The notes: a model not told the origin generated them from the sequence alone. A stretch of DNA of 12,145 nt from Euryarchaeota archaeon UBA538 (GCA_002499325.1 DALC01000103.1:6030-18174); one strand, 5' to 3'; positions 1-8,551 are shown, counted from the stretch's first letter. Numbers and translations: made by a program.

Positions 1-1619
1 AGGAGCCCTAGGAAAGGAGGACTAGGTTTCCCGGGCCTGGATTTGAACTCCGGGTGGTACTGTGTCCCGACATAGTATGGATGTCCTTCAAGCTCCATAA
101 TCTCGCATCTTTCTCCGGTCTCGTCCTTTCCAACGTACACCATCCCAGCGGACTCAATGCTCTCTATAAGATCCGGATTTACCTCATATCGATGCCTGTG
201 ACGCTCATCTACATGGCCCGCGCCTCCATACAATCTTCGAACCTTACAGTCATCGACTAAGAATGGAGTTGGTTTTGTCCCCAGCCTCATAGTTCCTCCC
301 ATGTGGGTCTTGGATATCTCTGGCATGAAGACCACAGCATGAATAGGGGAATTCTCGTCAAATTCAGCTGAATTCGCTCCTTCGAGGCCTAGTACGTTTC
401 TGCAGAACTCTATCGTAGCGATTTGAAGTCCAAGGCACACTCCAAGATAGGGCACATTGTTGACTCTAGCATAGTTGGCGGCGGCAATCTTTCCCTCTAC
501 TCCTCTGTTTCCAAATCCGCCAGGAACCAGGATCCCATCAGCCTCCTTCAGAGTTGCCCATGCATCGTCATACGCCTGAGTCTTATCGATTGGATCTAAG
601 TTAGTAGACTCTATCCAGTCGATTACAAGCTTCCTGTCCACTGCTAAGGCACTGTGCTGGAGTGCCTTGATGACTGAAAGATAAGAATCTGAAAGTCCGG
701 TATACTTGCCCACCATTGCTATTCTAACTTCATCTTCCAGCATATCGAACTTGTCAGCCATTACCTTCCATTCATCGAGCATTGGGAGACTTTCCGGAAT
801 ATCGAATCCTAGATTATCCGACACCATTCTGAGAACAGATTGATTATGTAATGAAATGGGAATCTGATAAAGATTGGAAACATCATGTGCAGAGACTACG
901 GCATCTTCCCTAACATGGCAAAATGCTGCTAATTTTGATTTCGTTTCAGAGTCCAAGGGATTTTCTGATCGACAGACTAGTATGTCTGGGATTATGCCTA
1001 GTCCACGTAACTCCTTGACCGTATGTTGTGTAGGCTTGGTCTTCTGCTCGCCAACAGGGCCCATTACTGGAACTAGGCTAACATGAACGAAGCAAACGTT
1101 GCCTTTACCAGCTCTGAATTGGAACTGTCTGAGCGCTTCTATGAAGGGAGCGCTCTCTATATCCCCAACAGTGCCCCCCAACTCAATAACACAAGCATCC
1201 GGAGTGTTTGAGGTTCCATCTGCAGGTACATGCGCAACTGCTTCTATCCAATCTTGAATCTCATTAGTAATGTGTGGAACTACTTGCACAGTCTTTCCTA
1301 AATAGTCGCCCCTCCGTTCTTTCTCGATCACTTTGGCATAAACTTTCCCAGTAGTGATGTTATTGTCTCTTGTTAATGCCACATCCAAGAATCTCTCATA
1401 ATTGCCCAAGTCAAGGTCCACTTCGCCTCCATCATCCAAGACAAAAACTTCACCATGCTCGAATGGAGACATAGTTCCCGCATCGCTATTCAAGTACGGG
1501 TCAATCTTGATTGATGTTACACTTAACCCTGCAGATTTCAGAAGAACTCCGATACTACTAGCAGTCACTCCTTTGCCCAATCCAGATAGGACTCCCCCGG
1601 TAATCACGACATACTTCAT
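1..1619 (-). CDS. pyrG: CTP synthase (glutamine-hydrolysing), 3' end cut by window edge
   Basis: Makes CTP from UTP, ATP and glutamine, the last step of de novo pyrimidine nucleotide synthesis, in the cytosol. The frame is open from ATG at 1619-1617 to the left edge, giving 539 complete residues. The N-terminal synthetase domain (about 1-275) has the ATP-binding [10 protein letters not shown] motif at 8-17, IKIDPYLN near 38, and the conserved [11 protein letters not shown] stretch. The C-terminal class I glutamine amidotransferase domain (about 300 onward) has the nucleophile in GVCLGLQ (Cys395) and the catalytic pair in YHPEF (His522, Glu524). Family members are about 530-550 residues and the sequence here is at the usual closing PFLGL region, so only some 10-20 residues should be missing. 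It is divergent from tdh with 107 bases between the two chosen starts. No strong Shine-Dalgarno was seen. All key residues are present, so it is probably functional. Confidence 0.97.
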   Translation of the reverse strand, partial: MKYVVITGGVLSGLGKGVTASSIGVLLKSAGLSVTSIKIDPYLNSDAGTMSPFEHGEVFVLDDGGEVDLDLGNYERFLDVALTRDNNITTGKVYAKVIEKERRGDYLGKTVQVVPHITNEIQDWIEAVAHVPADGTSNTPDACVIELGGTVGDIESAPFIEALRQFQFRAGKGNVCFVHVSLVPVMGPVGEQKTKPTQHTVKELRGLGIIPDILVCRSENPLDSETKSKLAAFCHVREDAVVSAHDVSNLYQIPISLHNQSVLRMVSDNLGFDIPESLPMLDEWKVMADKFDMLEDEVRIAMVGKYTGLSDSYLSVIKALQHSALAVDRKLVIDWIESTNLDPIDKTQAYDDAWATLKEADGILVPGGFGNRGVEGKIAAANYARVNNVPYLGVCLGLQIATIEFCRNVLGLEGANSAEFDENSPIHAVVFMPEISKTHMGGTMRLGTKPTPFLVDDCKVRRLYGGAGHVDERHRHRYEVNPDLIESIESAGMVYVGKDETGERCEIMELEGHPYYVGTQYHPEFKSRPGKPSPPFLGL

Positions 1620-1726
1620 GTAACCAACGGGGTCTGAAGCCATTGTGCCTCGCATATCAACATTGGGACAGTAATCTTGCTTTGTTGCACATCAATGACC
1701 AAGTATCTCCAGCTTTACGACATATC

Positions 1727-2677
1727 ATGGTAGAGCCACCCGGAGACAGAATCCTAGTAACAGGGGCGCTGGGACAAATCGGGACAGAGCTAGTATCATC
1801 ACTAAGGGAGAGTTATGGTAAAGACAACGTACTCGCTACAGATATCAGAGTCCCCGACGAAGAATCAGGCTTCCCAGATGGCCCCTTCTCAAACCTCAGT
1901 GTTCTGGATGGAACAGCGATGGAAAAAATGATTCAGGAAGAGGGCATAGGAACAGTTTTTCACTTAGCCGCCATACTTTCCGCGACCGGTGAGCAAGATC
2001 CTGAGCTATGTCAGAGAGTAAATGTAGGTGGAACGGTATGTGTTCTGGAAGCGGCTAGAGATTTCGGTTTGAAAGTCTTCGCACCCTCTTCAATTGCAGT
2101 ATTTGGACCTGACATCCCAGATATTGCCCTCCAGTCAAGTCCTCTCAATCCAACTACGATGTATGGCAAGACAAAGGTAACTGGTGAGATATTGGGCTTG
2201 AACTACTGGAAACAGTACGGCGTTGATGTACGTGGACTTAGGTTTCCAGGATTGATTTCATGGAGGGCACCTGCTGGAGGAGGTACCACCGACTACGCAG
2301 TAGATATTTTCAGAGCCGCTGTAGAATACGGGCACTACGAGTGTTTTGTCAGTGAAGATACCAGATTGCCTATGATGTACATGGATGATGCAATTAAAGC
2401 GACTGAAAGAATCATGCAAGCCGATTTAGAAAGTCTGGGGGATTCCAGGACAGGATATAATATCAAGGGAATATCCTTCACTGCGGGGGAATTAGCCGAT
2501 AAAATAGCTAAGAGGATACCCGGATTCACTTGTGATTTTATCCCAGATTTCAGACAGAAGGTAGCAGAATCATGGCCAAATGATGTCGATGATCAGCCGG
2601 CTAGAGATGATTGGGGATGGAAAGCTGAATATGACTTGGGAAGAATGGTCGATGAGATGATTTCCAATATCACCTAG
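1727..2677 (+). CDS. tdh: L-threonine 3-dehydrogenase, short-chain (SDR/epimerase-like) type
   Basis: Oxidises L-threonine with NAD+ to 2-amino-3-ketobutyrate, the first step of threonine breakdown to glycine and acetyl-CoA, in the cytosol. The protein is an extended SDR: Rossmann motif TGALGQIG at 12-19, acidic residue after strand 2 (ATDIR), FHLAAILSA, serine pair 121-122, and catalytic Tyr146-x-x-x-Lys150 in MYGKTK. The stretches FHLAAILSA, GTTDYAVDIF, LPMMYMDDA and the ending WGWKAEYDL match the Thermoplasma-type enzyme closely as I remember it, which separates it from UDP-sugar epimerases. The frame is open back to an ATG at 1643, but ATG 1727 is preferred: it gives 316 residues, the usual family length, the Rossmann strand begins right after it, and the extra 28 residues look non-conserved and would fill the pyrG promoter space. 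No Shine-Dalgarno precedes 1727, so translation may be from a leaderless or nearly leaderless message. Confidence 0.9.
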   Translation: MVEPPGDRILVTGALGQIGTELVSSLRESYGKDNVLATDIRVPDEESGFPDGPFSNLSVLDGTAMEKMIQEEGIGTVFHLAAILSATGEQDPELCQRVNVGGTVCVLEAARDFGLKVFAPSSIAVFGPDIPDIALQSSPLNPTTMYGKTKVTGEILGLNYWKQYGVDVRGLRFPGLISWRAPAGGGTTDYAVDIFRAAVEYGHYECFVSEDTRLPMMYMDDAIKATERIMQADLESLGDSRTGYNIKGISFTAGELADKIAKRIPGFTCDFIPDFRQKVAESWPNDVDDQPARDDWGWKAEYDLGRMVDEMISNIT

Positions 2678-4291
2678 TCATTCCTCTAGGTCTTCCTCTC
2701 CATTCCATTCAGGAGTTGTAGGATCCTGCTTCGCCCATAGGACATCATTGATCCTGAGTACGCTTATGGCGGCCTCAGTAGATCCTGAGATAGAATGCCT
2801 AGTTACGAATAAAGGATCTAGGATTCCCATCTCGTCCATTCTCGACCTTCTTCCTGTCATCGCATCAAGGCCTATCCAATGCCCGTTTTCTTCATCGGAC
2901 GTTTGCGCAGCTGACAAATCCAAAACTACATCGATAGGATCTAACCCGGCATTTTCTGCAAGAGTCCTAGGTATCACCTCTAGTGCTGCCGCATAGCCCT
3001 CTATCGCCAATTGCTCCCTACCTGGATTTCCCAGAGCGAAAGACCTCAGGTGCCTTGCCAGATGTGTTTGGATTGCACCTCCTCCTGGAATTATTCTTGA
3101 GTCCCTGATGACCCTGAAGGATACGCCTATGGCGTCATCGAACGCCCTAACCGCCTCTTCTCTTATCTGAGGGGATGTCCCACGGATGACCACGGTCAAT
3201 GCGCCTCCTTCAGATCCTTCAATTACGGAATGGGTTATTCCCGCGACTGTTTCTTCTCTCCTGCCAGTGAATCTCCCTAGGTCATCTTGTGAAATTCTAG
3301 CTGCTCTCCTGACCATACTAGTTCCAGTTATTTTTGAAAGTCGCTCTAAATCTTCCCTCTCAAACCTCCTGTAGGAGGTTATTCCCGCCTCACTTAGCAT
3401 GGAAATAGCATCATCTGAAATGCCATCTTTGACAATTAACAGATCAACTCCCAATGATGAAAGATGACTGATCTCTTCCCTCAATTTGTCTAAGGATCTA
3501 TCATGGAATCCTTTGAGAACCCCCGGACTACTGACCTCTATCTCCGCATCCATCTCAAGCTTGACATTCTCGAGACCGCCATCAATTATCGCAATGATGC
3601 CACCGTCAGAAGACGGAGGGGTCGAGATATCGACCCTAGTTTTAGCAATCATCAGGCCGTTTACAAGACGACTATCGGCAGTGGATCCCCCACTGACCTG
3701 CAGTCTCTTAACTCTCAGCCTTTCCAAGTCGTCACCACCCTCCTCATCTGATAGTAAATCAGCAGCATCAAAAGCGATTTCAGTGATATGAGAAGCTAAT
3801 GATTCTCCAATTTTGCCGGCCAGTGTAGTGGAGATTACGGCCTTCAGCTCCTCTGTTGAGTCCGCCTTTCTTGAAACTCTATCTAACTCTGAAATTGCCT
3901 CTCTTTCCGCTAGAAGGAAGCCATTAATCACAACAGATGGATGAATTCCCATTCTTACTAACTCAAGAGAATTCTGCAGAAGCTCTGCAGTAAGGATTAC
4001 CGTCGAGGTAGTTCCATCTCTGGCTGATTTATCCTGTGAGGATGAGGCGGATATGAGAAGCCTGGCTGTTGGATGTTCTACCTTAGCAGCCTCAATTACC
4101 GTAACCCCATCGTTAGTTACTAGGCAATCCCCATCTTCCGATACTAGCATTTTATCCAATCCTCTGGGCCCAAGGGTAGATCTGACCGCCCCTGCAAGAG
4201 CTACGGCGGCTTTGACGTTATTCACTAGGGCAGCACGCCCTTCCAGCCTATCGGTGTCCTGTAGTGCGACATCATGCTCAGCCTGCACCAT
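2678..4291 (-). CDS. ths: Group II chaperonin (thermosome subunit), divergent
   Basis: Subunit of the double-ring ATP-driven folding chamber of archaea (CCT/TCP-1 family), cytosolic; 537 residues, usual length. The equatorial domain is in two parts: STLGPRGLDKML at 38-49, TNDG at 59-62, DGTT at 92-95, and later PGGGA at 402-406, IPRTLAENAGLDPID, and a closing LRINDVLWAKQ. The intermediate-domain ATP-hydrolysis aspartate is Asp386 in AFDDAIG. The apical domain lies roughly at 200-360. Several sites depart from the common pattern: Arg91 stands where Gly normally precedes the Asp of GDGTT, the acidic residues after PGGGA are replaced (Gln408, His410), and the tail is acidic (ends NGEEDLEE) rather than Gly-Gly-Met repeats. 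The start at ATG 4291 agrees with the family N-terminus. It is divergent from the Hsp20-like/dnaK operon, and its stop abuts the tdh stop with no gap. Whether it forms homo- or hetero-rings cannot be told; other paralogs may lie elsewhere. Confidence 0.95.
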   Translation of the reverse strand: MVQAEHDVALQDTDRLEGRAALVNNVKAAVALAGAVRSTLGPRGLDKMLVSEDGDCLVTNDGVTVIEAAKVEHPTARLLISASSSQDKSARDGTTSTVILTAELLQNSLELVRMGIHPSVVINGFLLAEREAISELDRVSRKADSTEELKAVISTTLAGKIGESLASHITEIAFDAADLLSDEEGGDDLERLRVKRLQVSGGSTADSRLVNGLMIAKTRVDISTPPSSDGGIIAIIDGGLENVKLEMDAEIEVSSPGVLKGFHDRSLDKLREEISHLSSLGVDLLIVKDGISDDAISMLSEAGITSYRRFEREDLERLSKITGTSMVRRAARISQDDLGRFTGRREETVAGITHSVIEGSEGGALTVVIRGTSPQIREEAVRAFDDAIGVSFRVIRDSRIIPGGGAIQTHLARHLRSFALGNPGREQLAIEGYAAALEVIPRTLAENAGLDPIDVVLDLSAAQTSDEENGHWIGLDAMTGRRSRMDEMGILDPLFVTRHSISGSTEAAISVLRINDVLWAKQDPTTPEWNGEEDLEE

Positions 4292-4425
4292 GTCACTCGG
4301 AATCCAGTTCTAGATTTGAACTACTCCATTACCACATCATTCCATATTCATAGAAACGACACGTATTCCAATGCGTATATTCATATATGGCACTGTTGTC
4401 GCACTATACAACCGGCAGTTAACTA
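4292..4425. promoter_or_regulatory. Shared divergent spacer between thermosome and Hsp20-like/dnaK operon
   Basis: This 134-base spacer must hold the promoters of both chaperone transcription units. For the plus direction, AT-rich TATA-box candidates are GTATATTC at 4375-4382, the palindrome CATATATG at 4382-4389, and CTATACAA at 4404-4411. With the usual archaeal distance of about 26 bases, the first two would start transcripts near 4404-4412, and the third near 4433, almost at the ATG of 4435. For the minus direction, the stretch around 4344-4356 (reading CTATGAATATGG on the minus strand) or the same palindromic TATA region could serve. A weak inverted repeat, GTTGT at 4395-4399 and ACAAC at 4408-4412, overlaps the plus promoter candidates. 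Which elements are used is not shown by the sequence. Confidence 0.5.
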
Positions 4426-5031
4426 GTGATTGATATGAGCAGTTCTAATTCCGATGAATGGGAAGAAAAAATGATTGAGCAGATGCTCAATCTATTCAAT
4501 CAGATGGGAATGCCGATAGATAGATCAGAACTGGAAGATACGATATCAAGAATTCGTCAGCAGTTTGACAATCTGGGTATAGACGCAGAGAGCATCTACA
4601 ATAGCAACGTCAAAATGAATTTTCAAGGTGACCCGGAAAACTTTCGGAAGCAGATGGAATCTTTCATGAACCATCCTGAAGGATTTTCAGAAATTTTCAA
4701 GAACATGGGGATCAATGTCCAAGTAGGCCCTGATGACGAGCCAGCTGAGATAGTAGTGGAGGAAGAACAAGAGGAAGAGTCAGATGTTCCGTTGGAGGAT
4801 ACCTATCTCGATGGAACCTCGATGTATGTTACTATCGATGTCTCGAATATTGTCGATCTCGATGAGGGAAGCTTCGAGCTGATATTGTCCCATGGAGGAA
4901 AGGTATTACAACTAATGAGGAGAACTCAGCTTAGACCCATCAAGAGTATCAATCTCCCGCACCCAGCCAGCTCAGTCTCTGACTGGAATCTGAATAATGG
5001 AATACTAGACATCACTTTCGATACGGCTTAG
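4426..5031 (+). CDS. Hsp20/alpha-crystallin-like C-terminal domain protein, first gene of dnaK operon
   Basis: Not assigned to a named family. 201 residues from GTG at 4426; an in-frame ATG at 4435 would give 198, and neither has a Shine-Dalgarno. Three parts are visible. Residues about 10-105 are rich in Met, Gln, Asn and Phe and probably helical (EKMIEQMLNLFNQMG, FRKQMESFMNHPEGFSEIF). Residues about 108-124 are an acidic linker. Residues about 128-201 resemble the beta-sandwich of small heat-shock proteins: a YVTIDVSN strand, a GSFELILSHGGKVLQL hairpin, SINLPHPA, and the ending NNGILDITF, which recalls the family's closing NGVLxI strand. dnaK follows after 22 bases with its own strong ribosome site, so the two are very likely one transcript. 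By placement it may hand substrates to DnaK or hold unfolded protein. It is not GrpE: no long N-terminal coiled coil and no GrpE signature. The Hsp20-like call is moderate; the N-terminal part I do not recognise. Confidence 0.85.
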   Translation: MIDMSSSNSDEWEEKMIEQMLNLFNQMGMPIDRSELEDTISRIRQQFDNLGIDAESIYNSNVKMNFQGDPENFRKQMESFMNHPEGFSEIFKNMGINVQVGPDDEPAEIVVEEEQEEESDVPLEDTYLDGTSMYVTIDVSNIVDLDEGSFELILSHGGKVLQLMRRTQLRPIKSINLPHPASSVSDWNLNNGILDITFDTA

Positions 5032-5039
5032 CCTATCAT

Positions 5040-5045
5040 AGGAGG
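5040..5045 (+). promoter_or_regulatory. Shine-Dalgarno AGGAGG for dnaK
   Basis: Perfect AGGAGG eight bases before the dnaK ATG (5054-5056), inside the 22-base gap after the upstream gene. Most starts in this window lack such a site, so this one fits an internal operon gene needing independent initiation, and it fixes the dnaK start. Confidence 0.8.
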
Positions 5046-5053
5046 AAGAAAAA

Positions 5054-6934
5054 ATGACTGGACCAGTAATTGGAATAGATTTGGGAACAACAAACAGCTG
5101 TGTGGCAACGTTGGAGGGAGGTAAACCTGTGGTTATACCCAATTCGGAAGGGTCGAGAACCACTCCAAGTGTTGTTGCATTCTCCAAGAATGGAGGTGAC
5201 AGAGTGGTCGGTATAACCGCCAAGAGACAGGCCGTCACTAACTCTGAAAGAACCATTATGTCTGTAAAGAGGGAGATGGGAACCGATTGGAAAAAGGAGA
5301 TAGATGACTCCGAGTATACGCCACAGGAAATTTCAGCATTTATCTTACAAAAGCTAAAGTCAGATGCTGAGGACTACCTGGGTAGAGAAGTGAACCAAGC
5401 AGTGATTACGTGCCCAGCATACTTCACAGATGCACAACGTCAGGCAACGAAGGATGCAGGGAGGATAGCAGGTCTCGAAGTTCTCAGAATTATCAACGAG
5501 CCTACAGCCGCCGCATTAGCCTATGGCGTCGATAAGGACGACGATCAGACAATATTGGTTTATGACTTGGGAGGAGGTACGTTCGATGTCTCAGTCTTGG
5601 AGATATACCAGGTAGATGGCCAGCCCCAGATTGAGGTCAAGGCTACTAGTGGAGACAACCGCCTTGGTGGCGATGACTTTGATGAGGTAGTCATAGACTG
5701 GCTGGTTTCAGAATTCAAGAAATCAACTGGGATCGATCTATCGAGCGACATGACAGCAATAACTAGACTTAGAGAAGCAGCGGAGAAGGCAAAGATAGAA
5801 CTTTCAGGCACTAGTACGACCCAAATTAATCTTCCATTTATTACAATGAGTGGGGACGGTCAACCCGAGCATCTTGATATCTCCCTATCCAAGGCTAAAT
5901 TCGAGGATCTTATCTCTGATCTTGTAGAGAGGACTATGGGTCCGACCAGAAGGGCCATGAAGGATGCTGGAATCAAGAAAGGAAACGTGGACAAGGTCAT
6001 CCTAGTAGGTGGATCTACTCGAGTTCCAGCAGTTCAAGAAGCAATAGAGAAGGAAGTCGGTAAGCCACCCTTCAAGGGCATAAACCCAGATGAAGCAGTC
6101 GCAGTCGGAGCCGTTCTCCAAGCTGGAATAATAACTGGAGATGAGGGGGTCACCGACGTACTACTGCTCGATGTTACGCCACTTACTCTTGGTATCGAAA
6201 CACTAGGGGGCATCATGACGACAATGATCGAGAGGAATACTACAATACCAACCAGGAGATCAGAAACATTCTCGACTGCTGCTGATAATCAGCCAGCGGT
6301 AGAGGTACATGTTCTACAGGGCGAGAGAGAATTTGCCAAGGACAACATTACCCTTGGAAGATTTCACTTAATGGGAATCCCTCCTTCTCCAAGGGGAATT
6401 CCCCAAATCGAGGTGACCTTTGATATCGATGCTAATGGAATTGTAAATGTATCTGCCAAGGATTTGGGGACGGGAACAGAGCAATCTATCAAGATAGAGA
6501 GCCAAACATCTCTTACCGAGGATGAGATTAATGCTAAGGTAGCAGAAGCTGAAGAATTTGCCTCTGAAGATAAGAGAAGAAAGGCTGGCGTAACTCTGAT
6601 TAATTCCGCCGATGGAATGGTGTATCAGGCTACCAAGATGCTCAACGAGGCAGCAGAGAAAATCTCAGACCTGAATGCAGAGCCAATCCATGCCAAGCTC
6701 GAGGAATTGAGGGCCTTGATAACAAAGGATGACAAAACGATTGACGTAGACGATTTGGACGAGGCCGCTGTACAGGCCAAGATGTCAGAGGTCGAGGAGT
6801 CGTTACACGAGGTATCGGCCAAGCTCTACGAGGCAGCCGCAGCTGAAATGGCTGAACAACAAGAAAGTGAAGGCTCAGATGACGTTGTTGAGGCCGACTT
6901 CGAAGAGGTCGAGTCTGAGGACAGTGACGAGTAG
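5054..6934 (+). CDS. dnaK: Hsp70 chaperone DnaK, bacterial type without quadrant-I insert
   Basis: ATP-dependent Hsp70 that binds and releases unfolded protein segments in the cytosol, normally with DnaJ and GrpE. 626 residues. The nucleotide-binding domain (1 to about 366) shows [13 protein letters not shown] at 6-18, [12 protein letters not shown] starting near 147, [15 protein letters not shown], and VGGSTRVP. The linker is VLLLDVTP at 369-376. The substrate-binding beta domain follows ([20 protein letters not shown]), then the helical lid and an acidic tail closing with [10 protein letters not shown], like bacterial DnaK. The sequence runs from [21 protein letters not shown] to [11 protein letters not shown] without the insert of about 23-25 residues found in proteobacterial DnaK, which is the form known from archaea and Gram-positives. 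Archaeal DnaK is generally thought to have come from bacteria. grpE and dnaJ are not in the window. The stop abuts the pepA stop with no gap. Confidence 0.98.
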   Translation: MTGPVIGIDLGTTNSCVATLEGGKPVVIPNSEGSRTTPSVVAFSKNGGDRVVGITAKRQAVTNSERTIMSVKREMGTDWKKEIDDSEYTPQEISAFILQKLKSDAEDYLGREVNQAVITCPAYFTDAQRQATKDAGRIAGLEVLRIINEPTAAALAYGVDKDDDQTILVYDLGGGTFDVSVLEIYQVDGQPQIEVKATSGDNRLGGDDFDEVVIDWLVSEFKKSTGIDLSSDMTAITRLREAAEKAKIELSGTSTTQINLPFITMSGDGQPEHLDISLSKAKFEDLISDLVERTMGPTRRAMKDAGIKKGNVDKVILVGGSTRVPAVQEAIEKEVGKPPFKGINPDEAVAVGAVLQAGIITGDEGVTDVLLLDVTPLTLGIETLGGIMTTMIERNTTIPTRRSETFSTAADNQPAVEVHVLQGEREFAKDNITLGRFHLMGIPPSPRGIPQIEVTFDIDANGIVNVSAKDLGTGTEQSIKIESQTSLTEDEINAKVAEAEEFASEDKRRKAGVTLINSADGMVYQATKMLNEAAEKISDLNAEPIHAKLEELRALITKDDKTIDVDDLDEAAVQAKMSEVEESLHEVSAKLYEAAAAEMAEQQESEGSDDVVEADFEEVESEDSDE

Positions 6935-8458
6935 CTAGCTTTTTGTAATCATCCTGTGAAGAGTTCTAACGTGTATTCCCGAGGTTCCAAACTGGAATAG
7001 GGGGTTTTCTCCCTCTGAGCGGGCTTTGGAACCTGGGCCCCATGCTGATCCTGCAATGTCAAGATGAGCCCATGGGATCTTTTCTCCTTCCTCGGCAAAT
7101 CCCCTATTAGGAACGAAGAACTCTAGGAACGAGGCCGCGGTATTCGAAGAACCAGCCCTTCCACCAATAGAACCATTTCTTATGTCTGCGAATGCCGAGT
7201 CAGTCATGTACTTGCGGAATTGGTCATTCAAAGGCATCCTCCAAACTGGCTCGCCACTTCTTTCTGCGGCAGATTTCAGACTCTTGGCCAAATCATCATT
7301 ATTCGACCACATACCAGAAATCTGGTTGCCAAGTGCCACAATAACAGCACCAGTTAGTGTGGCTAGGTCCACGATGTACTCGGGATCAAGTTCTCCTGCC
7401 TTCCAAAGTCCGTCTGAGAGGACATTTCTACCTTCAGCATCTGTACTGAATACCTCCACTGTCTTGCCGGAATATGTCTTGAATACGTCACCAGGTCTGT
7501 AAGCGCCAGATCCTGGCATATTCTCAGCAAGACAGGATATTCCATCGACTCGCCTGGGGTATCCAGTTTCATAGAGGGCTTCCATAAGCCCAAAAACTGT
7601 AGCAGCCCCACACATATCATACTTCATATCCCACATGCCACTAGTCGGTTTGATGGAGATACCTCCAGTATCGAAAGTAATTCCCTTGCCTACGATACAG
7701 GGTCTCCGGACCCCCTCATCCTCATCGGGATTCAATGTGAATAAGACCATACAGGGTTTCTGATCGCTCCCCTTCCCAACGTTGATTAGTCCGCCCATTC
7801 CAAGCTCATGCAATTTTTCCCAATCATAAACCTCAACTCTGACGTTTTCCTTTCCCTCAGCCCATTCTTTCGCTCTTCTGGCGTACTCCATTGGATAGAG
7901 AACATTAGCAGGCTCGTTACCTAGATCACGTGCCTTATGGACTCCTTTTACCACAGACTGTACATTTTGAAGCTCAACACTTAGCTTCACTTGGTGCCTT
8001 CTACTGGCTTGAAAATCAACCTTCCACTCCTCATCAATATGATCATCGGGTTTTTTCTGATGCTCCAAAAATTCATAATCCCGAAGCATCATACCCTCAG
8101 CAAAATCCACCATTCTATCTCCATTCCAACCCGTGGTAAATCTAACAGTCAGATCAGTCCCTTTCTTCTTCGACAAAGATGAAATCAGTCTGGCTCCGGC
8201 ATTTCTCGCCATCTTGTGACTCATACCTTCTCTATCCCCCATACCTACTAGGGTTATGTTGCAACCAGGTGTCCATAAGGACATTCTAGACCCCTTCTTC
8301 CCTTCAAAACCACCCGATACTAGTACGTCCCTGACTAACCTTCTCTGACTCCTATTTAGCCCATTAAGTGAGTTATTGGGAGCTTTCTTAGTATCTTCAA
8401 ATATTGGCAAAATCAATTGCGTTCCTAAATCTGTAAATTCACTATTGCTTATCTTCAT
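6935..8458 (-). CDS. pepA: Leucyl aminopeptidase, peptidase family M17
   Basis: Two-metal cytosolic aminopeptidase that removes N-terminal residues from peptides; usually a hexamer. 507 residues from ATG at 8458, close to the roughly 500 of E. coli PepA. The N-terminal half (to about 165) is the variable domain. The C-terminal catalytic domain keeps all metal and catalytic positions: Lys258 and Asp263 in GKGITFDTGG, Lys270 in SIKP, Asp281 in MKYDMCGAA, and Asp340, Glu342, Arg344 in the family signature STDAEGRN. The frame is open upstream to a TTG at 8485, but ATG 8458 is preferred because the conventional codon gives the expected length. No Shine-Dalgarno precedes it; AT-rich sequence around 8490-8503 (minus strand) is about 35-40 bases upstream and could be a TATA region. 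It lies downstream of the M14 peptidase gene on the same strand with a 93-base gap, so it may have its own promoter. Confidence 0.96.
   Translation of the reverse strand: MKISNSEFTDLGTQLILPIFEDTKKAPNNSLNGLNRSQRRLVRDVLVSGGFEGKKGSRMSLWTPGCNITLVGMGDREGMSHKMARNAGARLISSLSKKKGTDLTVRFTTGWNGDRMVDFAEGMMLRDYEFLEHQKKPDDHIDEEWKVDFQASRRHQVKLSVELQNVQSVVKGVHKARDLGNEPANVLYPMEYARRAKEWAEGKENVRVEVYDWEKLHELGMGGLINVGKGSDQKPCMVLFTLNPDEDEGVRRPCIVGKGITFDTGGISIKPTSGMWDMKYDMCGAATVFGLMEALYETGYPRRVDGISCLAENMPGSGAYRPGDVFKTYSGKTVEVFSTDAEGRNVLSDGLWKAGELDPEYIVDLATLTGAVIVALGNQISGMWSNNDDLAKSLKSAAERSGEPVWRMPLNDQFRKYMTDSAFADIRNGSIGGRAGSSNTAASFLEFFVPNRGFAEEGEKIPWAHLDIAGSAWGPGSKARSEGENPLFQFGTSGIHVRTLHRMITKS
6940..6944 (+). terminator. 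Possible T-tract terminator after dnaK
   Basis: Five T bases begin five bases after the dnaK stop, preceded by the palindromic TAGCTAGC (6932-6939). Archaeal intrinsic termination needs little more than a T tract, so this is a candidate. It lies inside the last codons of the convergent pepA. The tract is short, so confidence is low. Confidence 0.3.
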
Positions 8459-8551
8459 AAATAGCCCAAACGAGCCGATTAGCAACTAGTTTACAAATAA
8501 TTCTATCTCAAAATATCAGTTTAAAGCCCTATCATCAGTTAAGGAAATAAG
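8459..8551. other. Intergenic gap between M14 peptidase and pepA
   Basis: Ninety-three AT-rich bases. On the minus strand they contain TTTAAA (8520-8525) and an AT-rich stretch at 8490-8503 that could be a pepA TATA element. No terminator hairpin or T tract was seen after the M14 stop, so read-through from the upstream genes is also possible. Confidence 0.35.

Noticed and set aside
1643..1726. N-terminal extension of threonine dehydrogenase from ATG 1643
   Set aside because: It adds 28 residues not expected in the family, starts only 23 bases from the pyrG start, and leaves no promoter space; ATG 1727 gives the normal length.
1620..1726. A riboswitch or attenuator controlling pyrG
   Set aside because: No strong hairpin, T tract or recognisable aptamer was visible in the 107-base spacer.
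3486..3791. Plus-strand open frame of 101 codons inside the thermosome gene
   Set aside because: Fully antisense to a well-supported gene, Ser/Pro-rich composition typical of a reversed acidic coding frame, no ribosome site.
4395..4412. GTTGT/ACAAC inverted repeat as a defined operator
   Set aside because: Only five bases per arm, expected by chance at this frequency; mentioned only as part of the spacer.
4426..5031. The gene before dnaK as grpE
   Set aside because: No long N-terminal coiled coil, no GrpE signature near the C-terminus, and the end looks like an alpha-crystallin strand pattern instead.
7182..7502. Plus-strand open frame of 106 codons inside pepA
   Set aside because: Antisense to conserved M17 catalytic sequence, no recognisable domain; a shadow frame.
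8459..8485. TTG start at 8485 for pepA
   Set aside because: Rare start codon with no ribosome site; the ATG at 8458 gives the usual length and start of the fold.
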